Origin: Tamlana carrageenivorans
GTDB lineage: Bacteria; Bacteroidota; Bacteroidia; Flavobacteriales; Flavobacteriaceae
Length of the DNA stretch: 64,000 nucleotides
Reading direction: 5' to 3'
NCBI RefSeq assembly: GCF_002893765.1
Contig: NZ_CP025938.1
Location: forward strand, 4,052,544 to 4,116,543
Below, in pieces: positions 48,114-57,335 of the stretch (its first letter is position 1; each line of letters begins with the position of its first letter). The translations under genes were made by a program, and so were the position numbers. Below the pieces are notes generated by a model. The model was not told where the DNA came from and searched no databases. It was given only the letters and a program-made list of their open reading frames with translations.

Positions 48114-49766
48114 TTAATTGAGTAATTCTTTAGCATGAGCAATAGCCGATGACGACATTTCTTTACCGCCTAACATTTGGGCTATTTCTACAATACGTTC
48201 ATCAGGATTCAACTTAATTAAATTAGTTTGCGTTTTATTGTCGACATCTTCTTTAAACACTTTAAAATGAGCATGACCTTTAGCCGCAATTTGTGGTAAA
48301 TGCGTTATTGAAAACACTTGCATGGTTTTACTCATTTCCAGCATGATATCTCCCATTTTATTTGAAATTTCTCCAGAAACACCGGTATCAATTTCATCAA
48401 ACATCATAGTGGGCAACTGAATATATTTAGCTAGTATAGATTTTATAGAGAGCATAATTCGAGATAATTCGCCTCCCGATGCTGCTTTTTTCAATTCATT
48501 AAAACTCCCTCCTTTATTTGCAGAAAATAAAAATGTTAAACGATCTTTACCATTGACAAAAAATTCCTTTTCGAAGTGGGCTTCAATTTTAAATTGAGCG
48601 TTGGGCATACCTAAACTGCTTAGTAGTGCTTCCAACTGAAATTTTAATTCTGGTATGACTTTAACACGGTTATCGTGAATTTGTTTAGCAAACTTGTTTA
48701 ACACTTCTTGTTGAGAAGCTATTTCTTTGTCTTTCTGTTGAAGGGTCTCATCGAGGTTTTCGGTAACAGACACTTTGTCCTCTAGGCGATCTCTAATCTC
48801 AATAAGTTCAAGTACCGTTGTTGCTACGTGTTTTTGCATCAAACTATGAAGCAGCTTCAATTTGGCATCAACAATTTCTAAACGATTTGGATCGGCTTCT
48901 AAGTCTTCTTGAAAACCATTTACTTCAGCAAATAAATCATCCAATTCAATCAAACTACTGTTCGCTCTTTCAAAAAGAGTCTTATATTTTGTAGAATACC
49001 CTTCTAGTTTTTGTAATACATTCTTTAAAGTAGTTAAGGAAGCAATCACACCAATTTGTTCATCATCTAGCAACTGATAGGCTTCAGAGAGTTTTTCCTT
49101 TACGCCTTCAATATTATTTAAAGTTTCATACTCTTCTTCAAGACTTTCGAGTTCACCGTCAATAAGGTTTGCTTCATTCAATTCATTCAACAAAAAGGTA
49201 TTATAATCGTGTTCCTTAATAGCCTCTGCTTTAAACACTAACAATTCGTCACGTTCCTTTTGTAATCTTTTATAAACTTTAAGTTCTACTTTGTAATTTT
49301 GTAGTAAGTCTTCATTACCTCCCAAGGCATCGATTACCTGAAACTGAAAATCGTTACTAGTAAGTTGCATGGTTTGATGTTGCGAATGAATATCGATAAG
49401 ACGCTCACCCAGCACTTGAAGACTTGATAAATTTACAGGTGTGTCATTTACAAAGGCTCTGGACTTCCCTGACGGTAAGATTTCTCTACGGATGATGGTA
49501 TTAGCATCATAATCCAGATCTTCAGCTTCAAACAGTGCTTTTAATTGATATTTTGACACATCAAAAACAGCTTCAATAATACATTTTTCTGAAGCATCTT
49601 TCAAACTACTTAAATCGGCACGTTTACCAAGAATTAGGGACAATCCACCTAAAAGAATAGATTTACCAGCTCCAGTTTCACCAGTAATGATAGAAAAACC
49701 CGTGTTAAAATCGACTTGCATCGCATCGATAAGGGCATAATTTTTTATAGAAAGTGAGGTTAGCAA
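48114..49766 (-). CDS. recN: DNA repair protein RecN
   Basis: The 550-residue SMC-like ATPase acts in double-strand-break repair. Walker A is GETGAGKSILLGGLSLILGK. A long coiled coil (about 155-380) is broken by a short hinge; the ABC signature is ASGGELSRIMLSIKSILAKY; Walker B is PTMMFDEIDTGVSGEIS; QVFSITHLPQIAAKGHAHFK is the switch region. The length is normal. It is last in the bamD-rpoZ-coaBC-porD-recN run, a gene order conserved in many Bacteroidota, with 66 bp to its upstream neighbour. Confidence 0.96.
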   Translation of the reverse strand: MLTSLSIKNYALIDAMQVDFNTGFSIITGETGAGKSILLGGLSLILGKRADLSSLKDASEKCIIEAVFDVSKYQLKALFEAEDLDYDANTIIRREILPSGKSRAFVNDTPVNLSSLQVLGERLIDIHSQHQTMQLTSNDFQFQVIDALGGNEDLLQNYKVELKVYKRLQKERDELLVFKAEAIKEHDYNTFLLNELNEANLIDGELESLEEEYETLNNIEGVKEKLSEAYQLLDDEQIGVIASLTTLKNVLQKLEGYSTKYKTLFERANSSLIELDDLFAEVNGFQEDLEADPNRLEIVDAKLKLLHSLMQKHVATTVLELIEIRDRLEDKVSVTENLDETLQQKDKEIASQQEVLNKFAKQIHDNRVKVIPELKFQLEALLSSLGMPNAQFKIEAHFEKEFFVNGKDRLTFLFSANKGGSFNELKKAASGGELSRIMLSIKSILAKYIQLPTMMFDEIDTGVSGEISNKMGDIMLEMSKTMQVFSITHLPQIAAKGHAHFKVFKEDVDNKTQTNLIKLNPDERIVEIAQMLGGKEMSSSAIAHAKELLN

Positions 49767-49832
49767 AGCTTTGAAAAGTATTAGAAATAAAAATTAAATA
49801 TAGTAAAAGTGGCTTAAAAAATATACTAAGAA

Positions 49833-50720
49833 TTAGAACTTAATATTTTGCCATTTACTACTGTACATCGGGGCTACTTTTTGAAGTGTTTCCTTCACTT
49901 TAGCCACATTAACATTTGGTCCTTCGGTAAAGATATCTTCTATTTCGTCGGATTTAGCATCAAAAAATACGCGTAATAAAAAAGAATTCGGACGACGTCT
50001 ATTCATAGCATCAAATTCCATCAAACTTGCCGCTATGGCTTCTTTTCCTGCCTTTACATTCTCATGCATGACATCTAAGCCTTTTCTATGGTAATCGTAA
50101 AGTACGCTTCTAAACTCCTTAAATGTTGGCGATAGGATATTGTCTATAAGCGCAAAACGACTTTGTAAACCGTCTTCAAGCTTCCAACCTTTATAATTTC
50201 CTTGTTGTGAATAATTTGTAATCATCTGAGCTTGTTTGTAGTATTCTTGTCCGCCATCAGGAGAAAACGTATCGGCATCCAAGGCTAAAATCATATACAC
50301 ATGAAAAGCGAGTACTGAAATTAAATTCGATTCGTATTGCGTGGGGTTATAAATAAGGTTTTGAAATTCTAAATAATTAAAATTAAAGTCTTTATCATTA
50401 AAATTATATACTGGCGTACTATAAGAAGAACCATAAATGGGGCGTGAAGACTGCACCTGAATAGTCCCTTGAAAGGATTCGCCGCTGTAGTTACTTAAAT
50501 TAATAACCATACTACAATTAATACGTTCCTGAGCCTTGTAGGTTTTATTGGTCCATTTTCTATTATTAACAAATTCGGTAAGCTCCTTTTCTAAGGTTTT
50601 AAAAATTGGAAAGTTTTCATTTCCAGTTAGCTGTGCATTAACAACAACATTACAATTTAGCTCTTGTGAAACACCTTTAAATCCGATACAAATTAATAAT
50701 AAAACAAATAGGTTACGCAT
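49833..50720 (-). CDS. porD: DUF4835 family protein, type IX secretion component (PorD-like)
   Basis: The 295-residue periplasmic protein has a signal peptide (MRNLFVLLLICIGFKGVSQ) followed by the family pattern ELNCNVVVNAQLTGNENFPI, SGESFQGTIQVQSSRPIYGS, AFHVYMILALDADTFSPDGG and FDAMNRRRPNSFLLRVFFDA. PorD is listed among T9SS genes of Porphyromonas; its mechanistic role is unclear. Its presence fits the T9SS sorting tail on the protein at 549-1271. It overlaps the coaBC stop by one base and stands in a conserved cell-envelope operon. Confidence 0.9.
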   Translation of the reverse strand: MRNLFVLLLICIGFKGVSQELNCNVVVNAQLTGNENFPIFKTLEKELTEFVNNRKWTNKTYKAQERINCSMVINLSNYSGESFQGTIQVQSSRPIYGSSYSTPVYNFNDKDFNFNYLEFQNLIYNPTQYESNLISVLAFHVYMILALDADTFSPDGGQEYYKQAQMITNYSQQGNYKGWKLEDGLQSRFALIDNILSPTFKEFRSVLYDYHRKGLDVMHENVKAGKEAIAASLMEFDAMNRRRPNSFLLRVFFDAKSDEIEDIFTEGPNVNVAKVKETLQKVAPMYSSKWQNIKF

Positions 50721-51925
50721 TAAATATGGGATATAATTTTGTTTAATAAGTCGATAGCGACTTCCGATTTCGTTTTTAGCTCAAAGGCTGTGATGTTACC
50801 TTCATCATCTATAAAAGTGACTTTATTGGTGTCGCCTTTAAAACCAGCGCCTTTATCATTTAACGAATTTAAAACAATTAAATTTAAATTCTTTCTTTTT
50901 AGTTTTCCTTTGGCATTTTCAAGTTCATCATTCGTTTCTAGTGCAAAACCAACAAGATATTGTTGGTTTTTAATGGCTCCTAAGGAAGCTAAGATGTCTT
51001 TTGTTTTTTCCAGCTCTAATGTTAACGTCGAAGTCTTCTTTTTTATTTTTTGATGAGCTACTTCTTTAGGACGATAATCGGCTACAGCAGCAGAAAGAAT
51101 GGCAATATCACAATAATTAAAATACGTATGCACAGCATTAAACATATCTTGGGCAGACACCACTGGAATCTGTTTAATTAAACTGTGTGAAACTTTTTGT
51201 GAGGTTGGCCCGCTAATTAAGAACACTTCAGCCCCAAGATTGGTGGCTGCTTTAGCGATTTCAAACCCCATTTTGCCGCTGGAATGGTTACCAATAAATC
51301 GAACGGGATCGATAGCTTCATAGGTTGGCCCTGCAGTAATTAAAATCTTTTTACCTTTTAATGGTAATTTTCCTAAAACATCAGCTTCAATAAAACTAAG
51401 GATTTCTTCTGGTTCGGCCATACGACCTTCACCTACTAATCCGCTAGCCAGCTCGCCACTTGTTGCTGGAATCATGATGTTTCCAAAGGCTTTAAGTTTT
51501 TCAAAGGATTGATTTGTGGTGGCATGTTGATACATGTCTAAATCCATAGCAGGCGCAAAATATACCGGACATTTTGCTGAAAGGTAAGTCGCCATCAATA
51601 AATTATCACACACCCCGTTAGCCATTTTGGCCAATGTATTGGCGGTAGCTGGAGCCACAACAAAAAAGTCTGCCCATAGACCTAAATCGACATGACTATT
51701 CCATACCTCTGTATTTTCGTCTTCATTTGTAAAAGTCGAATACACAGGATTTTTAGAAAGGGTAGAAAGTGTTAAGGGTGTTACGAATTCTTTTGCAGCT
51801 GGTGTCATAACTACTTTTACGTTTGCACCCGATTTCACGAAAAACCTTACAAGTGAAGCTGTTTTATAAGCGGCAATACCACCCGTGATGCCTAACAGTA
51901 TGTTTTTGCCGCTTAAAATACTCAT
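50720..51925 (-). CDS. coaBC: Bifunctional phosphopantothenoylcysteine decarboxylase / phosphopantothenate-cysteine ligase
   Basis: The 401-residue two-domain enzyme forms 4'-phosphopantetheine in CoA synthesis. The CoaC flavodoxin-like half (1-190) has ILLGITGGIAAYKTASLVRF, the active His in EVWNSHVDLGLWADFF, and APAMDLDMY in place of the usual PAMNxxM, a variant worth noting. The CoaB half starts KKILITAGPTYEAIDPVRFI, with NHSSGKMGFEIAKAA, the IAILSAAVADYRPKEVAHQK motif and the KIKKK loop. The length is normal. rpoZ lies 9 bp upstream and porD overlaps downstream. Confidence 0.96.
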   Translation of the reverse strand: MSILSGKNILLGITGGIAAYKTASLVRFFVKSGANVKVVMTPAAKEFVTPLTLSTLSKNPVYSTFTNEDENTEVWNSHVDLGLWADFFVVAPATANTLAKMANGVCDNLLMATYLSAKCPVYFAPAMDLDMYQHATTNQSFEKLKAFGNIMIPATSGELASGLVGEGRMAEPEEILSFIEADVLGKLPLKGKKILITAGPTYEAIDPVRFIGNHSSGKMGFEIAKAATNLGAEVFLISGPTSQKVSHSLIKQIPVVSAQDMFNAVHTYFNYCDIAILSAAVADYRPKEVAHQKIKKKTSTLTLELEKTKDILASLGAIKNQQYLVGFALETNDELENAKGKLKRKNLNLIVLNSLNDKGAGFKGDTNKVTFIDDEGNITAFELKTKSEVAIDLLNKIISHI

Positions 51926-51934
51926 ATAAAGAAA

Positions 51935-52264
51935 CTATTCCTGAGCGTCGTTCTCAGTATTTCTAAAATAAATTTTATCAGTTAACCATTCTTGAACGGC
52001 TAAAGCATGAGGCTTAGGTAACTTTTCATAAAATTTAGAAACCTCAATTTGCTCTTTGTTTTCAAAGATTTCTTCAAGACTATCATTATAAGTAGCGAAT
52101 TCTTCTAACTTATCAATAAGTTCCTTTTTAATCTCTGTATTAATTTGCTCAGCACGTCTTGCAATAATAGAAATCGACTCATAGATGTTTTCTGTAGGCT
52201 CATCTATCTGATTTCTGTCGTACGTAATCGTATTAACTGGAGCATTAGTTTTTTTTAAATCCAT
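51935..52264 (-). CDS. rpoZ: RNA polymerase omega-subunit-like protein
   Basis: The 109-residue protein helps assemble RNA polymerase. NIYESISIIARRAEQINTEI is the conserved omega helix. The rest is charged (LIDKLEEFATYNDSLEEIFE) and diverges from the proteobacterial form, as usual in Bacteroidota. The identification also rests on position: it lies between bamD (12 bp gap) and coaBC (9 bp gap), the standard order in this phylum. The start ATG gives MDLKKTNAPVNTITYD. Confidence 0.88.
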   Translation of the reverse strand: MDLKKTNAPVNTITYDRNQIDEPTENIYESISIIARRAEQINTEIKKELIDKLEEFATYNDSLEEIFENKEQIEVSKFYEKLPKPHALAVQEWLTDKIYFRNTENDAQE

Positions 52265-52276
52265 TGTTATAAATGT

Positions 52277-53077
52277 TTAACTTTGTGAGCTGTAATTTTG
52301 TAATTCTTCTTCTATTTCAATTGCCATTTTCTCAACATCATCTTGATATTTTGAATCGGCATAATCCTTTTTAAAATCTAAATAATATCCTTTAGCAGCC
52401 TCTAAACGAGTTTTCCTCTTACTTTCAATACTATTAACAGCCAATTCAAAAGCAGAATCTAACTTATAATAATAGGCTTCTTCTAAATACGAAGAACCTG
52501 GGTTTTCGAAAATAAAATTATCAAAGGACTTTATAGCGGCTTCAAAATCTGAAATCGTATTATACTGTTTAGCTATTTCGAAGGCTTTCTTTTCTAGTTT
52601 CACAGCCAACTCTTTAGTTAAAGCGTTGGCTTCTGGAACATATTTAGATTCTCTAAAGGCATTGATAAAATCTTGAAGTTTTTCAATAGCGTTCTTCGTT
52701 TCTGTTTGATCCTTACTGTACACAGGAGAAAGCATATAATAGCTTTTAGCTGCTAAAAAAGAGGCTTCTTCTAATTTTTCACTTTTAGGGTAACTAGACG
52801 CAAATCGCTCGAACTGATAACCTGCAACATAATAATCTTTAATCTCATAGAAAGATTTTGAATATAAGTACATGAGTTTTTCAGCTTGAGGCTTTCCTCT
52901 ATAATTGGGAACGATTTGAGCAAAAAGCGCATTGGCTTTATTAAATTCGCCCTCGTTGTAAAGCGTTTCACCCATTTTAAATTTTGCAGAAATATCTTCT
53001 GCCTTTAAAGTTTTCTGATATTCGCTACAACTCGTTAAAACTGTGAATAGTACTAGTAAATATAAAAGCTTGTTCAT
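52277..53077 (-). CDS. bamD: Outer-membrane assembly lipoprotein BamD
   Basis: The 266-residue lipoprotein of the BAM complex folds outer-membrane proteins. The signal peptide ends in the lipobox LTSC (MNKLLYLLVLFTVLTSC). Five TPR-like helix pairs follow: KMGETLYNEGEFNKANALFA, AEKLMYLYSKSFYEIKDYYV, YQFERFASSYPKSEKLEEAS, LQDFINAFRESKYVPEANAL and AIKSFDNFIFENPGSSYLEE. A minus-strand -7 box (TAATTTTG, 53096-53103) 18 bp before the ATG suggests that the operon promoter is here. First gene of the five-gene operon. Confidence 0.94.
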   Translation of the reverse strand: MNKLLYLLVLFTVLTSCSEYQKTLKAEDISAKFKMGETLYNEGEFNKANALFAQIVPNYRGKPQAEKLMYLYSKSFYEIKDYYVAGYQFERFASSYPKSEKLEEASFLAAKSYYMLSPVYSKDQTETKNAIEKLQDFINAFRESKYVPEANALTKELAVKLEKKAFEIAKQYNTISDFEAAIKSFDNFIFENPGSSYLEEAYYYKLDSAFELAVNSIESKRKTRLEAAKGYYLDFKKDYADSKYQDDVEKMAIEIEEELQNYSSQS

Positions 53078-53194
53078 AAATTTTTAAACAGGATGCAAAA
53101 TTAAGTGATTAATATGGATTTTAAAAATATAATTTCAAGCTAAAGTAATTGCTTAACCTCCATAATAATAAGGTTTAAGTTATATTTAACACGA

Positions 53195-54073
53195 CTAATA
53201 ATTATTAACAAAGGCTGCGATCTTAGCTTTTAGACCTTCCGAGGCAGGCACTAGAGGCAATCTTACGGTATCTCTACATAATTTTAAAGCCTCAAACACT
53301 CCTTTTATGCCCGCTGGGTTATTTTCTTCAAAAATGTATCCAATAACATCTATCAATTTAAAATGTAATTTAAAGGCCGCACTAGCATCTCCTTTTAATC
53401 CTAATCGAATCATTTCTGAAAAATCCTTCGGAAAACCTTGTCCGATTACAGATATCACTCCAGCTCCACCAGCTAAAACAACACCAAGAGCTAAATCGTC
53501 GTCTCCAGAAATGATTAAGAAATCTTCTGGCTTATTTTTAATTAAGGTATAATACTGAGACATATTATTTCCAGCCTCTTTAACTCCTATAATATTTTTG
53601 AAATTCTGGGCCAATCTAATGGTAGTTTCCGCCTCCATGTTTTTTGCAGTTCGACCAGGAACATTATAAAGGATAATATCTATTGGACAAACTTCTGAAA
53701 TGGCCTTAAAATGTTGATAAAACCCTTCTTGAGTTGGTTTACTATAATAAGGGGCAACAGATAAAATAGCGTCGATGGCACTTAAATCTGTGTTAGAAAT
53801 TTCATCTATAACTGCAGCAGTATTATTTCCTCCAATACCTAAAACTAATGGCACACGGCCATTATTAGCTTTAACAATGGTTTGTATAACTTCCTTTTTT
53901 TCCGACTTTGTTAAGGTTGCGCTTTCGGCAGTTGTACCACAAATCACTAGGTAATCTGTACCATTTTCAATATTATAATTTACAATATTAGTTAATGCGC
54001 TATGGTCGATGCTTAAATCGGCATTAAAAGGTGTTACCAATGCCACTCCAGTTCCGAGAAACTTACTATTCAT
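53195..54073 (-). CDS. dapA: 4-hydroxy-tetrahydrodipicolinate synthase
   Basis: The 292-residue TIM-barrel aldolase opens the lysine/diaminopimelate branch by condensing pyruvate with aspartate semialdehyde. Active-site features are present: the threonine pair in VICGTTAESATLTKSEK, Tyr in DIILYNVPGRTAKNMEAET (with the substrate Arg), and the Schiff-base Lys in IGVKEAGNNMSQY. SGDDDLALGVVLAGGAGVIS follows. The length is standard. The gene for a DUF6913-like protein lies three bases upstream and is co-transcribed. Confidence 0.96.
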   Translation of the reverse strand: MNSKFLGTGVALVTPFNADLSIDHSALTNIVNYNIENGTDYLVICGTTAESATLTKSEKKEVIQTIVKANNGRVPLVLGIGGNNTAAVIDEISNTDLSAIDAILSVAPYYSKPTQEGFYQHFKAISEVCPIDIILYNVPGRTAKNMEAETTIRLAQNFKNIIGVKEAGNNMSQYYTLIKNKPEDFLIISGDDDLALGVVLAGGAGVISVIGQGFPKDFSEMIRLGLKGDASAAFKLHFKLIDVIGYIFEENNPAGIKGVFEALKLCRDTVRLPLVPASEGLKAKIAAFVNNY

Positions 54074-54076
54074 GCT

Positions 54077-54598
54077 TTAATTAATTTTATTTAATATCGT
54101 TAGGTACTTAAAAAGCTCCGTTTTAAATACTTTAAAATCTTTCAACTCAATTTTAATTATTAAATCGTTTATGCGTTCGTCTAATTGCAGAGTTCCTATT
54201 TTAAATTTTGCTTTAGAAAGTACACTTAACAACTTCAATTCTAATATATCTTCGGCGTAATAATTAATCAAAATATCAAAATCCTCATCCAAAAAAGATT
54301 GCAATTCGATATTTTTCACTTGACCATTTCTGCTAAAATCTTCAAGATAATAACAAGTATCTATCCCATGAGGCTCGTTCTTTTTATCTCCTGAAAACCC
54401 TATTATTTTTAAATTAATAGGCTGAATTTTAAAGTCCTTAGCCAATTTTTCAAATGCGGCCAAATCATTAAACTCATCCACATTTACAAGGACTCCTAAT
54501 GTTTTTGCAACGGTGTTATCAGATTTTACTATACGCTCGGATAACAATTTATTAATACGCTTTTTTATAGATTTTTCTTTAAAAACCTTTAAAATCAT
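54077..54598 (-). CDS. Conserved flavobacterial protein (DUF6913-like)
   Basis: The 173-residue cytoplasmic protein starts with a basic helix (MILKVFKEKSIKKRINKLLS), then an alternating strand-helix part (TLGVLVNVDEFNDLAAFEKL; INLKIIGFSGDKKNEPHGID; DFDILINYYAEDILELKLLS) like a small Rossmann-type fold without a visible nucleotide motif. I link it to DUF6913 from memory of its place before dapA in Flavobacteriaceae. It has no signal peptide or membrane segment. The function is unknown; co-transcription with dapA is the only clue. Confidence 0.7.
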   Translation of the reverse strand: MILKVFKEKSIKKRINKLLSERIVKSDNTVAKTLGVLVNVDEFNDLAAFEKLAKDFKIQPINLKIIGFSGDKKNEPHGIDTCYYLEDFSRNGQVKNIELQSFLDEDFDILINYYAEDILELKLLSVLSKAKFKIGTLQLDERINDLIIKIELKDFKVFKTELFKYLTILNKIN

Positions 54599-54656
54599 TT
54601 ATCTTTATAATTTCCGCAAAGGTAGCAAAAGTACGTTCAATTTTTAATATTAAAGA

Positions 54657-55415
54657 ATGAGGTTTACACATTTAATTTATTTGTTATATTTTTTCCTTTT
54701 ACTGAATTGCAAAAACAGTGATTTGCATCTTTCAAAAATACAAGGAAAACAAATACAAATTACTGACTCACTGATTATTGACCCCAGTATAGACGATTAT
54801 GTAAAACCATATCGTGAACATATTCAAAAAGATTTGGATAGTGTTATTGCTTTTTCGGCAAACACCTACGATAAAACCGATGGCGAATTAAATACCGCAC
54901 TGGGTAATTTAATGGCCGATATAGCTTACGAACAAGCCAATCCAATTTTCCTAAAAAGAACGGGGCATAATATTGATATGGTAATATTAAATTATGGAGG
55001 TATTCGTTCAAACCTACCCGAAGGTGCCATTAGTAAAGGCACTGCTTTTAAATTAATGCCTTTTGAAAACAGTATTGTAGTCGTAGCGATTAAAGGGAAT
55101 CAAGTTAATGACTTGGTGCACTACCTTGTAAAAGGACAAAAAGCTCACCCTATTTCTAAATTACAAATTACAATAGATAAAAATAATGCCTTAGTAGATT
55201 CCAAAATTAGTGGAGCTGCTATTGATAATGACAAAACTTACTATGTTGCCACTAACGATTATCTATATCAAGGAGGAGACAACATGACTTTTTTTAAGCC
55301 AAACGAAAACTTATACCCATTAGATTATAAAATAAGAAATACTTTAATTGATTATTTTATGAAAGTAGACCGTATCTCCCCTGTTCGAGACGACAGATTT
55401 ATTAAAATTAATTAA
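54657..55415 (+). CDS. 5'-nucleotidase C-terminal domain lipoprotein
   Basis: The 252-residue protein is the C-terminal (substrate-binding) domain of UshA-type 5'-nucleotidases made as a separate chain. The signal peptide ends in LLLNC, a lipobox. Family segments are DGELNTALGNLMADIAYEQA, DMVILNYGGIRSNLPEGAIS (the NxGGIR motif), AFKLMPFENSIVVVAIKGNQ and TYYVATNDYLYQGGDNMTFF (DyLa-GGD motif). The metallophosphatase domain is encoded by the next gene, four bases downstream. The two halves are thus in reverse order compared with the fused enzyme and probably assemble in the periplasm or at the outer membrane. Confidence 0.9.
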   Translation: MRFTHLIYLLYFFLLLNCKNSDLHLSKIQGKQIQITDSLIIDPSIDDYVKPYREHIQKDLDSVIAFSANTYDKTDGELNTALGNLMADIAYEQANPIFLKRTGHNIDMVILNYGGIRSNLPEGAISKGTAFKLMPFENSIVVVAIKGNQVNDLVHYLVKGQKAHPISKLQITIDKNNALVDSKISGAAIDNDKTYYVATNDYLYQGGDNMTFFKPNENLYPLDYKIRNTLIDYFMKVDRISPVRDDRFIKIN

Positions 55416-55419
55416 GATT

Positions 55420-56331
55420 ATGAAACGTAGAAATTTTATACAACAAGCATCGGCAGGAACAGCATTAATATCTCTGGGCGGACTAGGTTTACAGTCCTTT
55501 TCAACCATCAATAGTTTTAAAAAAATAACCATTTTACACACCAACGATGTACATAGTCACATCGATACCTTTCCTGCTGACGACCCTCGAAACCCCAACC
55601 AAGGCGGAGTCGCTAGACGTGCAACTTTAATTGACAGCATTAGAAAAGAAAACCCTAATACCTTATTATTAGATGCTGGCGATATTTTTCAAGGCACACC
55701 ATATTTTAATTACTACGGAGGCGAACTGGAATTTAAACTCATGAGTAAATTAAAATACGATGCTGCAACTTTAGGAAATCATGATTTCGATAATGGCATT
55801 GACGGACTTTATGCTCAATTACCACATGCAGAGTTCGAATTTATTTCTGCAAATTATGATTTTACAAATACGGTAATGGACACCCATTGTAAACCTTACA
55901 GAATATTCAAAAAAGACGGCATTACCATTGGTGTTTTTGGGTTAGGCATAGAACTCAACGGTTTAGTTACTGAAGCCAATTACAAAGAAACAAAATACCT
56001 TGACCCTATTGAAATATCGCAGGATATGACTAGAATTTTAAAAGACGAAAAAGGTTGTGATCTGGTTATTTGTTTATCGCATTTAGGGTATGATTATAAT
56101 TCAAATAAAATTTCAGATATTAAACTTGCAAAAGCTACCAAAAACATCGACTTAATTATTGGAGGACACACGCACACTTTTTTATCGAAACCAACAATCG
56201 TAAAAAACCTTGATGGTAAAAATACCCTGGTCAATCAAGTAGGTTGCTATGGTATTAACGTTGGTCGCATCGATTTTTATTTTGATTCTAATAAAAACAG
56301 TTCAGCCAAAGGCGTTTCTATTGGCGTTTAA
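55420..56331 (+). CDS. Metallophosphatase half of a split 5'-nucleotidase
   Basis: The 303-residue protein has a Tat-like leader (KRRNFIQQASAGTALISLGG) and a calcineurin-like phosphoesterase domain: LHTNDVHSHIDTFP, TLLLDAGDIFQGTPYFNYYG, DAATLGNHDFDNGID, LVICLSHLGYDYN and DLIIGGHTHTFLSKP, i.e. all five metal-binding motifs. It stops after the catalytic domain and lacks the C-terminal domain, which the preceding gene supplies. It probably dephosphorylates nucleotides or other phosphate esters outside the inner membrane. A twin-arginine pair suggests export in folded, metal-loaded form. Confidence 0.92.
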   Translation: MKRRNFIQQASAGTALISLGGLGLQSFSTINSFKKITILHTNDVHSHIDTFPADDPRNPNQGGVARRATLIDSIRKENPNTLLLDAGDIFQGTPYFNYYGGELEFKLMSKLKYDAATLGNHDFDNGIDGLYAQLPHAEFEFISANYDFTNTVMDTHCKPYRIFKKDGITIGVFGLGIELNGLVTEANYKETKYLDPIEISQDMTRILKDEKGCDLVICLSHLGYDYNSNKISDIKLAKATKNIDLIIGGHTHTFLSKPTIVKNLDGKNTLVNQVGCYGINVGRIDFYFDSNKNSSAKGVSIGV

Positions 56332-56519
56332 TCTTTTAGTTTTAGAGGCATTAAAAAGGGCTTTCTGAAGACACTATTTAATTTAACTTGTCTGGTTGAT
56401 ATTATTAAACCAACATGGGCTTACTACTTATTAAAATTTTTCCGACAAGCTCTACATGACCTAAAGCTTGACCTATCCATGTAATTTGGTTGAAAATAAT
56501 TCTAACTAAAATAAAATAC

Positions 56520-57242
56520 TTAAAAATTATTATCTAGTGCCACACGGGATTCCTTACCTTCTTCAACAGCAAATTGGACCTGTTTATAAAAACAAAAGAA
56601 AGCGCCTAAAGCTAAGGTAGACGAGATAATGGTGAGTAAATTCTTCTTAACAATATAATTATCTGCCACCCAAATAAATTCGGCAAACACAATTAAAATA
56701 ACACCAATAAACACATATAACGCCTTTTTATTTTCCTTATGAATATAATTTAGCAAGGCGAAAGACAACAAACCAACTAATAGCACATTATAGGCCATTT
56801 CGATATAGTATTTATTAGTAAACCGTACAAATGGACTTACAATGGCTTGAAGTACATAAATAAGATATACACTTAAACCAAACAGAACGACTAAATGAAC
56901 TTTGAACCGCTTTATCACATAATTAAAATCTGTAAATTTTAATATTTCTAACAGTAAAAAAAGGTAACTAAGCATATAAAACCCATTTCCTAGATAGTAA
57001 TACACATCGTAATTGATATAGTCTACAATTAAATCTAGTAGGTCTGACAGGGCATACAAAAAAATGAAAAGGGAAAAGTAATGCGTTTTTTTATTTTCAA
57101 AAACCAAGTACCCTAAAGCGACAAGAGGCACTAATAGAGCCTGTAAATTATTAGATACAATATCATTACTGCTTATCTGTAAATAAACAAACAACAAATA
57201 AACAAGCGCTATAATAACACCAAGAACTCTGGGTTTTATCAT
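56520..57242 (-). CDS. Integral membrane protein of unknown function (about eight helices)
   Basis: The 240-residue protein is nearly all hydrophobic. Helices are visible at VLGVIIALVYLLFVYLQI, LLVPLVALGYLVF, FSLFIFLYALSDLLDLIVDY, GFYMLSYLFLLLEILKF, HLVVLFGLSVYLIYVLQAIV, MAYNVLLVGLLSFALLNYIH, LYVFIGVILIVFAEFIWVAD and LTIISSTLALGAFFCFY. The even number and Asp/Glu in helices recall the YhhN/TMEM86 lysoplasmalogenase group, but the match is too weak to claim. I start at ATG 57242; the upstream TTG adds 11 polar residues. The gene is isolated, convergent with the phosphatase gene. Confidence 0.6.
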   Translation of the reverse strand: MIKPRVLGVIIALVYLLFVYLQISSNDIVSNNLQALLVPLVALGYLVFENKKTHYFSLFIFLYALSDLLDLIVDYINYDVYYYLGNGFYMLSYLFLLLEILKFTDFNYVIKRFKVHLVVLFGLSVYLIYVLQAIVSPFVRFTNKYYIEMAYNVLLVGLLSFALLNYIHKENKKALYVFIGVILIVFAEFIWVADNYIVKKNLLTIISSTLALGAFFCFYKQVQFAVEEGKESRVALDNNF

Positions 57243-57335
57243 AAAAAACGACGTTTCATTTCTAATATAGACCAAATTTAAACTAAAATAGTATTAAATA
57301 TTCAAGTAAAGCCTTATTTTCCAGATAAAAACAAA

